A stretch of DNA of 64,000 bases from Buttiauxella sp. B2 (GTDB lineage Bacteria; Pseudomonadota; Gammaproteobacteria; Enterobacterales; Enterobacteriaceae), in the NCBI RefSeq assembly GCF_006376615.1, contig NZ_VEXQ01000009.1:123474-187473 (forward strand). The letters run 5' to 3'. Of this stretch, positions 26,225 through 36,855 are shown piece after piece (position 1 is the first letter of the stretch; each line of letters starts with the position of its first letter). Made by a program: the position numbers and the translations under genes. The notes under the pieces were generated by a model. The model did no database searches, was not told where the DNA came from, and was given only the letters and a program-made list of their open reading frames with translations.

Positions 26225-27229
26225 ATGAACAGACTGAAACTCAACTGGGAAATCACGCTGCTGCTGATTTTGGTGGTGGAAATTCTGCTGTTTGGCGCGA
26301 TTAACCCGCGCATGCTGGACATCAACATGCTGCTGTTTAGCACCAGCGATTTTATCTGTATTGGCATTGTGGCGCTGCCGTTGACACTGGTGATTATCAG
26401 CGGTGGCATTGATATTTCACTTGGATCCACCATTGGCCTGTGTGCAATTGCGCTGGGTGTAATGCTGCAAGCGGGGTTGCCGATTTCTCTGGCAATTATT
26501 CTCACTCTTGTCGTCGGTCTGTTATGTGGATTGTTTAACGCGGCATTGATTCACTACACCGGAATCAGCCCGCTGGTTATCACTCTGGGCACACTGTATC
26601 TGTTCGGTGGCGCAGCGCTGCTGCTTTCTGGTATGGCGGGAGCCACAGGATATGAAGGTATCGGCGGCTTCCCTGATGCATTCACAAACTTTGCCAATCT
26701 CACGCTTTTCGGCCTGCCGATTCCGCTGGTGATGTTTGCGGTTATCACGCTGTTGTTCTGGCTGCTTACTCACCGCGCACGCTTTGGCCGACATATCTTT
26801 CTGATTGGACAAAATCCGCGTGCCGCGCGTTATGCCGCACTTCCAGTGAATGGCTCGCTGTATGGCGTATACGGCATGGTTGGGTTGGCATCGGCTATTG
26901 CGGCGATTGTACTGGTATCGTATTTCGGTTCAGCGCGTTCGGATTTAGGGCGTGATTTATTGATGCCCGCATTAACGGCGGCAGTGCTGGGTGGGGCGAA
27001 TATATACGGTGGCTCCGGTTCAATTTTAGGTACCGCGCTGGCTGCGTTGTTAGTGGGGTATTTGCAACAAGGTTTACAGATGGCTGGCGTACCTAATCAG
27101 GTATCGAGTGCATTGTCCGGTGCGCTGTTGATTGTGGTAGTCATTGGTCGTTCGGTGAGTTTGCATCGCGATTATCTACAGGCGGCGTGGCGTCGTTTGC
27201 GCGGTAACAGAAAACTAACGGGAGTTTGA
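26225..27229 (+). CDS. lsrD: AI-2 importer permease LsrD
   Basis: Second membrane subunit, 334 aa, homologous to LsrC ([13 protein letters not shown] and [14 protein letters not shown] are the equivalent blocks). Pairs with LsrC to form the AI-2 channel across the inner membrane. lsrB begins 3 bp after the stop. Confidence 0.95.
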   Translation: MNRLKLNWEITLLLILVVEILLFGAINPRMLDINMLLFSTSDFICIGIVALPLTLVIISGGIDISLGSTIGLCAIALGVMLQAGLPISLAIILTLVVGLLCGLFNAALIHYTGISPLVITLGTLYLFGGAALLLSGMAGATGYEGIGGFPDAFTNFANLTLFGLPIPLVMFAVITLLFWLLTHRARFGRHIFLIGQNPRAARYAALPVNGSLYGVYGMVGLASAIAAIVLVSYFGSARSDLGRDLLMPALTAAVLGGANIYGGSGSILGTALAALLVGYLQQGLQMAGVPNQVSSALSGALLIVVVIGRSVSLHRDYLQAAWRRLRGNRKLTGV

Positions 27230-27231
27230 TT

Positions 27232-28251
27232 ATGAAGCAGACAACAAAACGCGTCCTGCAACTCAGTGCGCTGGCATTAGCCTTTAGTGTGGTGAGTGCG
27301 CAAGCCACCGACAGAATTGCCTTTATTCCGAAACTGGTTGGTGTGGGTTTCTTCACCAGTGGCGGCAACGGGGCGATGCAGGCGGGCAAAGATCTGGGCG
27401 TGCCGGTGACGTACGATGGGCCAACGGAGCCGAGCGTTTCCGGGCAGGTGCAGCTTATCAATAACTTCGTAAACCAGGGCTATAACGCGATTATTGTCTC
27501 GGCGGTTTCACCAGATGGCCTGTGCCCGGCGCTGAAACGCGCCATGCAGCGCGGTGTAAAAGTGCTGACGTGGGATTCCGATACTAAACCAGAATGCCGC
27601 AGTATTTACATCAATCAGGGAACGCCACAACAGCTTGGCGGCATGCTGGTGGATATGGCGGCCAAACAAGTCACTAAGCCTGTTGCGAAAGTCGCATTTT
27701 TCTACTCAAGCCCAACCGTGACGGATCAAAACCAGTGGGTAAAAGAGGCGAAAGCGAAAATAGCTAAAGATCATCCGCAGTGGGAGATAGTCACCACACA
27801 GTTTGGCTATAACGATGCCACCAAATCGCTACAAACCGCGGAAGGGATCTTAAAAGCCTATCCAGATCTGGATGCGATCATTGCACCTGATGCTAACGCG
27901 TTACCTGCCGCCGCGCAGGCTGCGGAAAACCTGAAACGCACGAATGTCGCTATCGTTGGCTTTAGTACGCCAAATGTCATGCGCCCCTACGTTGAACGCG
28001 GCACAGTGAAAGCCTTTGGTTTATGGGATGTGGTACAGCAGGGCGAAATTGCGGTCAATGTCGCAAATACCCTGTTGAAAAAGGGTGATCTTAACGTCGG
28101 TGACAGCGTTGATGTGGCGAAAATCGGCAGCCTGAAAGTCGAACCAAATAGCGTTCAGGGCTACCAATATGAAGCCAAAGGTAACGGGATTGTGCTGCTG
28201 CCGGAGCGCGTTGTGTTTACTAAAGACAACATCGGCAAATACGATTTCTGA
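27232..28251 (+). CDS. lsrB: Periplasmic AI-2-binding protein LsrB
   Basis: Captures (R)-THMF, the AI-2 form of enterics, in the periplasm and delivers it to LsrCD. Start ATG 27232 after GGGAG; 339 aa. Signal peptide [18 protein letters not shown] then cleavage after AQA (about residue 23). The mature fold is a type I sugar-binding protein; ligand-pocket residues are likely in [11 protein letters not shown] (near 36-46), TWDSDTKPE and [11 protein letters not shown]. Confidence 0.95.
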   Translation: MKQTTKRVLQLSALALAFSVVSAQATDRIAFIPKLVGVGFFTSGGNGAMQAGKDLGVPVTYDGPTEPSVSGQVQLINNFVNQGYNAIIVSAVSPDGLCPALKRAMQRGVKVLTWDSDTKPECRSIYINQGTPQQLGGMLVDMAAKQVTKPVAKVAFFYSSPTVTDQNQWVKEAKAKIAKDHPQWEIVTTQFGYNDATKSLQTAEGILKAYPDLDAIIAPDANALPAAAQAAENLKRTNVAIVGFSTPNVMRPYVERGTVKAFGLWDVVQQGEIAVNVANTLLKKGDLNVGDSVDVAKIGSLKVEPNSVQGYQYEAKGNGIVLLPERVVFTKDNIGKYDF

Positions 28252-28261
28252 GGGCTGAAAA

Positions 28262-29152
28262 ATGGCAGATCTTGACGATATTAAAGAAGGGAAAGATTAC
28301 GGCATTGGTCGCCCACAGGAAAATAAAGCGTTTTACCTGAAGGGCAGCGGAGCATTGGACTGGGGCATGCAGTCGCGGCTGGCGAGAATTTTCAACCCTG
28401 ACACCGGGCGTACCGTGATGCTGGCGTTTGATCACGGCTATTTTCAGGGGCCGACTACCGGCCTTGAGCGCATAGATTTGTCTATCGCACCGTTATTTCA
28501 TGAAACCGATGTCTTGATGTGCACGCGGGGTATTTTGCGCAGCGTGGTGCCGCCTGCCACCAATAAACCCGTGGTGCTGCGGGCATCTGGCGGGAATTCC
28601 ATTCTCAGTGAACTGTCGCGCGAAAGTGTTGCGGTGACGATGGAAGATGCTCTACGGCTTAATGCCTGTGCGGTTGCGGCGCAGATTTACATCGGCAGCG
28701 AATACGAACACCAGTCAATTAATAACATCATCAAACTGGTGGATGAAGGCACGCGCTACGGTATTCCAACCCTTGCCGTGACGGGCGTGGGCAAAGAGAT
28801 GGCTCGTGATGCGCGTTATTTCTCTCTCGCCAGCCGCATCGCCGCAGAGATTGGCGTGCAGTTTGTGAAAACCTATTTTGTCGAAGACGGTTTCGAAAAA
28901 GTAGCAGCCAGTTGTCCGGTGCCGATTGTCATCGCCGGAGGCAAAAAATTACCGGAACAAGAAGCGCTGGATATGTGCTTTAGAGCCATCGACCAGGGCG
29001 CTTCTGGCGTGGATATGGGACGCAATATCTTCCAGTCGGATGCACCTCTTGCGATGTTAAAAGCGGTGAAAAAAGTGGTGCATGAAAAAGTTACCGCTCG
29101 CGAGGCGTATCAGTTCTGGCTGGATGAAAAACATCACGGAGGCAAGGCATGA
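28262..29152 (+). CDS. lsrF: 3-hydroxy-5-phosphonooxypentane-2,4-dione thiolase LsrF
   Basis: Class I aldolase-fold enzyme that, after LsrG, transfers an acetyl group from the P-AI-2 breakdown product to CoA. Product 296 aa. Aldolase barrel motifs include MLAFDHGYF near 58, [11 protein letters not shown] near 172 and [10 protein letters not shown] near 223, the Schiff-base lysine region being FVKTYFVED near 201. Overlaps lsrG by 4 bp. Confidence 0.95.
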   Translation: MADLDDIKEGKDYGIGRPQENKAFYLKGSGALDWGMQSRLARIFNPDTGRTVMLAFDHGYFQGPTTGLERIDLSIAPLFHETDVLMCTRGILRSVVPPATNKPVVLRASGGNSILSELSRESVAVTMEDALRLNACAVAAQIYIGSEYEHQSINNIIKLVDEGTRYGIPTLAVTGVGKEMARDARYFSLASRIAAEIGVQFVKTYFVEDGFEKVAASCPVPIVIAGGKKLPEQEALDMCFRAIDQGASGVDMGRNIFQSDAPLAMLKAVKKVVHEKVTAREAYQFWLDEKHHGGKA

Positions 29153-29442
29153 ACGTGACGCTAGTGGAGATTAATATCAAACCGGAACGGGTCGATGAGT
29201 TTATGGACGTGTTCCGCGCCAATCACGAAGGCTCAATCAAAGAGCCGGGTAACTTGCGATTTGACGTGCTGCAGGACCCGGAAGTTACGACACGGTTTTT
29301 TATCTACGAGGCGTATCAAAACGACGAAGCGGTGCTGGCGCATAAGCAAACACCGCATTATCTGGCATGTGTCGAGAAGCTCGATGAGATGATGTCAGAA
29401 CCGCGTAAGAAACGGAGTTTTGTGGGACTGTTGCCCGTTTAG
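29149..29442 (+). CDS. lsrG: (4S)-4-hydroxy-5-phosphonooxypentane-2,3-dione isomerase LsrG
   Basis: ABM-fold (ferredoxin-like) small enzyme of 97 aa that isomerises phospho-AI-2 in the degradation step before LsrF, ending the signal. Typical blocks [18 protein letters not shown] and [23 protein letters not shown] are seen. Last gene of the operon; followed by a hairpin. Confidence 0.95.
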   Translation: MNVTLVEINIKPERVDEFMDVFRANHEGSIKEPGNLRFDVLQDPEVTTRFFIYEAYQNDEAVLAHKQTPHYLACVEKLDEMMSEPRKKRSFVGLLPV

Positions 29443-29456
29443 CTTCTTCCTTCTGC

Positions 29457-29478
29457 ATCCTCTCGGTCTTGAGAGGAT
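29457..29478 (+). terminator. Hairpin after lsrG
   Basis: ATCCTCTC-GGTCTT-GAGAGGAT, an 8-bp perfect stem just after the lsr operon; no T run follows. Confidence 0.5.
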
Positions 29479-29498
29479 TCAGTGAATAGAACATCAAT

Positions 29499-30470
29499 TC
29501 AAATAATGTGTTGTTTCAGTGTTTCCAGCATCCCATCAGCACTGTATTTACGTGCTATTTCTGGCTGTATTTTTATAGGCTTAGTGAGCAAAAATTGCTT
29601 GAGCTCTTGCTGGTTATTTCCGTTGTAAAAGAAATTACGGGAGGGATGATAAAAGTCCTGATTTTTTATTTCAGGATTATTGGTGATGAGTTGTTTATTA
29701 AACACCAATGCTTCTATTGCCCTGAGTGTTAACCCTTTTTGGTCAGGTTTGTTTATTTCAAGAACAAATTTTGACTGGCTTAGTTTGTTAATGTTTTCCT
29801 GGTAGTCTATTTTTTTATTTATACAATTTAGTGGGTAATTAATATTATTATTATACTTGTCCATTAAATAAAAATCAGTAGTACAATTACACTCTGCCAG
29901 TACAGGGGTGATTTCATTGATAAGATTAGCTCTTTCAATCTGGTAGCCACCTACATAGAAGCAGCGATTTTCAACATTATTATTTTTATCATTTATTGAT
30001 TGAATTTGTTGCCAGGTGAAAGGTAGGAATTGTTTAATATAAGTCAGATCATAGTTTTTACTGTCTTCAGGATCAAAACTAAAAATCACATCAAAAACAG
30101 GTCTCACTGTTTCAATGTAGTCCTGATCTTCTGCGAGCTGCCCCAGTTTTCTGCGTTTATTAGTCAGTGCTTCTACCGAGTCGCGCAAAATCAATATTTT
30201 TTTACATTGCATGGTTTTCACATAATCCAGGAAAGGAAATACGCTGTATCCATTGCAGACGATAACATCATTTTTTTGCGGTTTTGACAGCCGAATAGCA
30301 CAGTGTATTTTTTTGTGCATGCTTTTTAAATATTGGCCAGGAAGAAGGTTGTTCAGTGATTTGAATCGTCTCATTATGCGATTGATTTGGAATACCGGAT
30401 TGTTATCCGCCAGAGAATCAAGCATCATTTTTTCAAAATCATTAACCCATTCCAGAAAGAAAAAACGCAT
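29499..30470 (-). CDS. Orphan AT-rich protein, possible surface-glycan glycosyltransferase
   Basis: I do not recognise the exact gene. The 323-aa product is soluble, with no signal peptide and many Asn/Lys/Ile codons; it is clearly more AT-rich than its neighbours, a sign of horizontal acquisition. It has a Rossmann-like run of hydrophobic strands (DVIVCNGYSVFPFLDYV; KKILILRDSVEAL; FDVIFSFDPEDSKNYDL) and a C-terminal GLTLRAIEALVFNKQLITNNP block that resembles the nucleotide-sugar end of GT-B glycosyltransferases in LPS/capsule clusters. The open frame continues upstream for 27 codons (to 30551) with protein-like sequence but no start codon, and ATG 30470 has a weak ribosome site, so the gene may be 5'-truncated. 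No partner genes for polysaccharide synthesis are adjacent. Confidence 0.6.
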   Translation of the reverse strand: MRFFFLEWVNDFEKMMLDSLADNNPVFQINRIMRRFKSLNNLLPGQYLKSMHKKIHCAIRLSKPQKNDVIVCNGYSVFPFLDYVKTMQCKKILILRDSVEALTNKRRKLGQLAEDQDYIETVRPVFDVIFSFDPEDSKNYDLTYIKQFLPFTWQQIQSINDKNNNVENRCFYVGGYQIERANLINEITPVLAECNCTTDFYLMDKYNNNINYPLNCINKKIDYQENINKLSQSKFVLEINKPDQKGLTLRAIEALVFNKQLITNNPEIKNQDFYHPSRNFFYNGNNQQELKQFLLTKPIKIQPEIARKYSADGMLETLKQHII

Positions 30471-30527
30471 AGAATCATCGCCATCAAATAAATAAAACCT
30501 TATTTTACAGCGATTATCAAAGAACTT

Positions 30528-30566
30528 AAAGAAGGGGCATAAATGGTAAGTTTATGCCCCTTCTTT
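30528..30566 (-). terminator. Strong hairpin terminator of patA
   Basis: AAAGAAGGGGCATAAA and its complement form a perfect 16-bp stem with a 7-nt loop 10 bp past the patA stop; it reads TTCTTT at its end on either strand. Confidence 0.85.
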
Positions 30567-30576
30567 ATCGTTGTAT

Positions 30577-32445
<1,869 letters not shown>

Positions 32446-33345
32446 ATGACAATTAATATTAACGATCTCGACTACTCACTCTCTGAACTTAATATTGCGA
32501 CTAAAGACCATTATGACTGGGCTGGGGAATTGCTGCGCTTGAGCCTGTTGGGTGGCGAAGGAAGTCGCGATATTATGGACATAACCTCCCACCATCACTG
32601 CCGGTTCAGCAAGTGGCTGGCTTTGCGTCTTACAGGGGAAGCGTTAGACCATCAAATGATACTGGGTATCGACCAGCATCATATTGAAATGCACGATATT
32701 GCCAGAGAATTAATGTTATCTATTATTTCCAAAACCGTCTCGGAAGAACTTGTTTCACAATATCATCAGGCGCAGCGAGTTTTTATTAATAGTCTGGATA
32801 ATTATAAAGAATATCTTGTTAGCTATCGTAATTTACATGACGCTTTAACCGGTTTGCCGCTGCGCCATTTGTTATATCAGGAATATCCTTTAATACTGAC
32901 TCGCTGTGAGCGAATGAATCACAATCTGTATGTCCTTATCATGGACATTGACCGCTTTAAATCCATTAACGACACCTGGGGCCATAACGCCGGGGATGAC
33001 GTTTTGCGTAGTGTAGCGCTCACGCTTAAATCCGCCACTCGTAAAGCCGAGCGTATTTATCGCTTTGGCGGTGAAGAATTCGTGATTTTGCTGGAAGCGG
33101 CAAGCGATGAAGATGCGCAGACAGCAGCGGAACGTATGCGTGAGCATCTTGAAACGCACGTGATTATGGTCGACGAGCAGGTAATCAACGTCACCGTCAC
33201 TGGCGGGTTGACCAAAGTCGGCGCCAGCGATTCACTACACAGTTCCATTGGGCGAGCCGACAAGGCGATGTACTACGGCAAGAATACCGGGCGTAACCGC
33301 TGCATTATGTCTACAGCCACAGAAGAAATGATCGCGTTCGGCTAA
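32446..33345 (+). CDS. dgcZ: Diguanylate cyclase with CZB zinc-sensing domain (DgcZ-like)
   Basis: Makes c-di-GMP from two GTP; in E. coli DgcZ controls poly-GlcNAc and biofilm and is inhibited by zinc. The product is 299 aa (E. coli 296). N-terminal CZB domain keeps the four zinc ligands at the very same numbers as E. coli: H22, C52, H79, H83. The GGDEF domain carries GGEEF at 208-212. The product-inhibition I-site is degenerate (RKAE at 199-202 instead of RxxD), so feedback inhibition is unlikely. Soluble, no membrane segment. Its placement next to patA differs from E. coli. Confidence 0.9.
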   Translation: MTININDLDYSLSELNIATKDHYDWAGELLRLSLLGGEGSRDIMDITSHHHCRFSKWLALRLTGEALDHQMILGIDQHHIEMHDIARELMLSIISKTVSEELVSQYHQAQRVFINSLDNYKEYLVSYRNLHDALTGLPLRHLLYQEYPLILTRCERMNHNLYVLIMDIDRFKSINDTWGHNAGDDVLRSVALTLKSATRKAERIYRFGGEEFVILLEAASDEDAQTAAERMREHLETHVIMVDEQVINVTVTGGLTKVGASDSLHSSIGRADKAMYYGKNTGRNRCIMSTATEEMIAFG

Positions 33346-33348
33346 GGG

Positions 33349-34071
33349 TTATGCAGCGTTCATCCGATGTTCTCCCCGCACAAGGGCGGCACGGTTGAAT
33401 TCACGTTCGATGACGCCGCCTGCCATATAAGCCGCCCTGTCTGACATATGCGCAATCACATCGGCATCATGGCTGACGAGTAGGTAAGTCATATCAAACT
33501 GCTGCTTAAGGCGGTTGAGCAGATTGAGAATTTCTGCCTGCACAGACATATCCAGTGCGGACGTTGGCTCATCAAGCAGCAGAATTTTAGGACGCAGAAG
33601 CAGTGCACGGGCAATGGCTACACGCTGACGCTGCCCGCCGGAAAGCTGATGTGGATAACGTTTCATGGCATCAGTTGGTAGTCCGACCTGAAGCAAAGCC
33701 TCTTCTACCCGGACGGCAATTTGCGCCTCTCCATGAAGAGTTAACGGCTCGGCCAGCGTTCGATAAATCGTATGGTTGGGATGCAAAGACGCGTACGGAT
33801 CCTGAAACACCATTTGCACGTTGCGGCGCAAATCACCCTGAAAGCGTACGCCGGGTTTGATTGTTCCATCCAGCAGTTTTATGCCACCCTGCCACTCACG
33901 CTGCAACCCCGCAAGCACACGCAAAATGGTGGATTTACCACAGCCTGATGCGCCAATTAAGCTAAATGTTTCCCCCGAATTTATCGATAAACTGGCGTCG
34001 CGCACGGCGGTTTTGACTTGGCCTTTTGCGCTAAATTGCACGCACAGGTTGCTGACTTCAACTATCGCCAT
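33349..34071 (-). CDS. Dpp/Opp/Nik-type ABC importer ATPase 2
   Basis: ATPase of a peptide/nickel-type importer, last gene of a five-gene operon. 240 aa, short for the family (DppF-type about 330) and lacking the C-terminal oligopeptide-binding tail. Walker A GASGCGKST near 38-46, signature LSGGQRQR near 147, Walker B ILLLDEPTSALD near 165. Its ATG lies within the preceding ATPase gene (14-bp overlap), so translation is coupled. Converges with the cyclase gene 3 bp away. Confidence 0.9.
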   Translation of the reverse strand: MAIVEVSNLCVQFSAKGQVKTAVRDASLSINSGETFSLIGASGCGKSTILRVLAGLQREWQGGIKLLDGTIKPGVRFQGDLRRNVQMVFQDPYASLHPNHTIYRTLAEPLTLHGEAQIAVRVEEALLQVGLPTDAMKRYPHQLSGGQRQRVAIARALLLRPKILLLDEPTSALDMSVQAEILNLLNRLKQQFDMTYLLVSHDADVIAHMSDRAAYMAGGVIEREFNRAALVRGEHRMNAA

Positions 34072-34894
34072 GGTTTTCTCCTTGCAGATTCTGGCTGCGG
34101 TCCAACGTCGGTAGCATCATGCCGTAAGTCGCGGCGTTGGGGCGACATGTCCATAGCGTGCGGGTATAGGGATGCGTTGCTGTTTCCAGTTGGCTGGCTG
34201 CCATTTCATCCACTTTTTGCCCCTGATACATCACGAGGACACGCTGGCAGTGTTGTGCAACAAGTGGGAGATCGTGACTGATGAGTAACATGGCCATTTG
34301 GCGCTGTTCGCATTGTTCTACCAGCAGTTCCAGAATCTGGTTACGCAAGCGGGCATCCAGGGCAGAAGTGGGTTCGTCGGCAATGAGAACTTTAGGATTG
34401 TTAACCAGCGCAATGGCGATCATCACACGTTGCCCCATACCGCCAGAAAGTTCTGCCGGGTAGCCAGGCAGCACATTTTCTTGCAATCCTACAGCGTTGA
34501 TAACTTCGTGGATTCGCTCTCGCCGCTGCGCTGTGGACAGTTTTTGATGCAAGCGCAACGCCTCGTCAATCTGCTGAGCTACGCTTTTTACCGGATTGAG
34601 CGCGTAGCGTGGATCTTGCAACACCATTGCAATTTCATTACCGCGAAGGCGTTGCCAGTCGCGGTTGTGCAAAGTAAGCAGATCGTTACCCAGAACATTG
34701 AGTTGAGTCGCGCTCACTTTACCGGGTTTACGCACCAGCCCCATCAGCGCCCGGGCAGTCATGGATTTACCTGAGCCAGATTCGCCGACTAGCGCCAGCC
34801 TTTCGTTACCCAGCGTAAACGACAGATTTTCCACTACGCGTGCACCCGGGTAATCAATGTTTAACCCACGGACTTCAATTAGATTCTCAGTCAT
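34058..34894 (-). CDS. Dpp/Opp/Nik-type ABC importer ATPase 1
   Basis: First ATPase of the importer. Start chosen at ATG 34894 (MTENLIEVRGLNIDYPG), giving 278 aa; an upstream frame to 34984 overlaps the permease and is rejected. Walker A GESGSGKS near 35-42, signature LSGGMGQR near 147, Walker B VLIADEPTSALD near 167. Overlaps the permease gene by 8 bp. Substrate cannot be told from the ATPase. Confidence 0.9.
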   Translation of the reverse strand: MTENLIEVRGLNIDYPGARVVENLSFTLGNERLALVGESGSGKSMTARALMGLVRKPGKVSATQLNVLGNDLLTLHNRDWQRLRGNEIAMVLQDPRYALNPVKSVAQQIDEALRLHQKLSTAQRRERIHEVINAVGLQENVLPGYPAELSGGMGQRVMIAIALVNNPKVLIADEPTSALDARLRNQILELLVEQCEQRQMAMLLISHDLPLVAQHCQRVLVMYQGQKVDEMAASQLETATHPYTRTLWTCRPNAATYGMMLPTLDRSQNLQGENHGDS

Positions 34895-35720
34895 GGCTCG
34901 GTTCCAGAACGTCGCGTAATCCATCACCCAGTAAGTTAAACGCCAGGCTGCTGATAAGAATGGCGGTACCGGGAATCGCTGCAATCCACCATTGATCGAA
35001 AATAACCTGCATGCCGTCAGCGATCATCGATCCCCATTCCGACATCGGCGGCCTTGCACCAAGCCCGAGGAAGCCAAGCCCGGCTGCGGCCAGAATAATC
35101 CCTGCCAGATCAAGCGCCAGGCGCACAATCGCTGAAGGTAAACACAGTGGCAGAATATGGCCTGCCAACAGACGTGGGCCACGAATACCCATCATTTCGG
35201 CGGCAGCTAGATAATCACTGTGACGGAGGCGTTGGATCTCGCTGCGGGACTGCCTCGCATATGCGGGCCAGGTCGTCAGCGCCAACGCCAGTGCACCGTT
35301 GATAAGCCCTGGGCCGAGCATCGCAACAAAGGCAAATGCCAGAATCAGGCGTGGCATAGACATCATAACGTCGGTAAAACGCATGAGTACACGTTCCAGC
35401 CAACCTCCGTAATAGCCGGAAAGAATACCGATTAGCAATCCAACAGGCAGTGTAATGACCGTCACCAGCAACACCAGGCCGAGAGCCGGGCGCGAGCCAT
35501 AAATCAGACGTGAGAGTAAATCGCGACCATAGCTATCAGTCCCCAACCAGTGTTGAGCATTAGGTGCTTGCAGACGTGCAGCGGCGTCTTGCCAGTTCGG
35601 ATCGAACGGCGCCAGCAATGGGGCAAATACGGCAACCAGCACCAGTAACGTAATAATCACCAGGCCGCAGAGTGCTGCAGGCGATCGCAAAGTGCGGCGA
35701 AAAAAGAGATAAGACGGCAT
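34887..35720 (-). CDS. ABC importer permease, DppC/NikC family
   Basis: Inner-membrane permease, 277 aa, about six membrane segments. The N-terminus (LRSPAALCGLVIITLLVLVAVFAPLLAPFDPN) and LGTDSYGRDLLSRLIYG are typical of the DppC family; the EAA coupling loop lies in AAAEMMGIRGPRLLAGHILP. Its ATG shares a base with the stop of the upstream permease. Confidence 0.92.
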   Translation of the reverse strand: MPSYLFFRRTLRSPAALCGLVIITLLVLVAVFAPLLAPFDPNWQDAAARLQAPNAQHWLGTDSYGRDLLSRLIYGSRPALGLVLLVTVITLPVGLLIGILSGYYGGWLERVLMRFTDVMMSMPRLILAFAFVAMLGPGLINGALALALTTWPAYARQSRSEIQRLRHSDYLAAAEMMGIRGPRLLAGHILPLCLPSAIVRLALDLAGIILAAAGLGFLGLGARPPMSEWGSMIADGMQVIFDQWWIAAIPGTAILISSLAFNLLGDGLRDVLEPSHD

Positions 35721-36769
35721 TAATGCACCCTCGGATCGGTGGCTCGCACCAGCACGTCAGTCAGATTATTGATAATGACAAACGACACGCCAATGAGCAG
35801 AGTGCCGCCCATAATCGCGGTAGTGTCCCCGGCGAACAGCGCTGTAGTGAGGTAACGGCCAATTCCCGGCCAGGAAAAGACGGTCTCAGTCAGTACCGCA
35901 CCTTCCAGCATGCCGGTGTAGGCCAGAGCAATCACTGTGAACAGTGTGCCGCGGATGTTGGGCAGCACATGGCGCACCAGAATTGTCATCTCCCCGGCAC
36001 CCTTGGCGCGCGCAAGCGTAATGTATTCTTTGTTCATTTCGCTCAGACAAGCGGTGCGCGTCAATCGCGTGATACTCGCCAGCGAGTAATAAGCGAGCAG
36101 CAACACGGGGAGCGCGAGATGGTTGATAGCGTTCAGGAACGCGGCGCGGTCACCGGAAAGCCACGTATCGATGAGCACAAAACCGGTTTTAGCTTCCACG
36201 CTGTATTGATAAATATCGTCCAGACGCCCAGGTCCGGCACTCCATTGCAGGCGCGCATAAAACAACGCCAGCATCAGTAAACCAAGCCAAAAGATGGGTA
36301 CGGAGTTGCCGAGCAGAGTGAAAGTACGCACTGCCAAATCCCAGGGAGAGCCTGCGAATCGAGCGCAAAGCACGCCAAAAATCACCCCCAGAACGCTACC
36401 AATAATTAATGCGAGGGTGGCGAGTTCTAGCGTCGCCGGGAAAGCAGAGAGCAAATCTTGCAGCACGGGCTGGCCAGTGGCACTGGCAGTGCCTAGATCG
36501 CCATGTGCGAGATTCGTCAGGTAATGCCAGAACTGAACGGGCAGGGGATTATCCAAACCAAGCTGGTGGCGGACCTGATCGTAAGTAGCCTGGCTTGCGT
36601 GGTCGCCAACGATTTGCAACACACGATCGACAGGTGAAAGCGCCGACAGGGCAAAGGTGATTAGCAGCAGGCCGATAAGGGTAAGCGCCAGGGTAAACAG
36701 TCCCTGCACTAGCGCCAGCAAAGGGCGGCGTAACCGACTCGTGGCCGAAAGAGTGGAGATGTCTGACAT
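35720..36769 (-). CDS. ABC importer permease, DppB/NikB family
   Basis: Partner permease, 349 aa with a slightly long N-terminus before the first membrane segment (near 20-45). EAA-type loop TLARAKGAGEMTILVRHVLPN near 250-270 and the C-terminal ETVFSWPGIGRYL block are family hallmarks. Translation is coupled to the downstream permease (TAATG overlap). Confidence 0.92.
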   Translation of the reverse strand: MSDISTLSATSRLRRPLLALVQGLFTLALTLIGLLLITFALSALSPVDRVLQIVGDHASQATYDQVRHQLGLDNPLPVQFWHYLTNLAHGDLGTASATGQPVLQDLLSAFPATLELATLALIIGSVLGVIFGVLCARFAGSPWDLAVRTFTLLGNSVPIFWLGLLMLALFYARLQWSAGPGRLDDIYQYSVEAKTGFVLIDTWLSGDRAAFLNAINHLALPVLLLAYYSLASITRLTRTACLSEMNKEYITLARAKGAGEMTILVRHVLPNIRGTLFTVIALAYTGMLEGAVLTETVFSWPGIGRYLTTALFAGDTTAIMGGTLLIGVSFVIINNLTDVLVRATDPRVH

Positions 36770-36787
36770 GTGGACTCTTTATTGGTG

Positions 36788-36822
36788 TTGGAGAAAGCCA
36801 CCCTCGCCACGGTTTTCTCCAA
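36788..36822 (-). terminator. Intra-operon hairpin between SBP and permease genes
   Basis: TTGGAGAAA (36788-36796) and TTTCTCCAA (36814-36822) pair in the 86-bp gap between the binding-protein gene and dppB-like gene. Such hairpins often stabilise or attenuate mRNA so the binding protein is made in excess. No T run. Confidence 0.5.
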
Positions 36823-36855
36823 AGAGAATGCCGTAGCGCGGGTGTCCCATACGGG

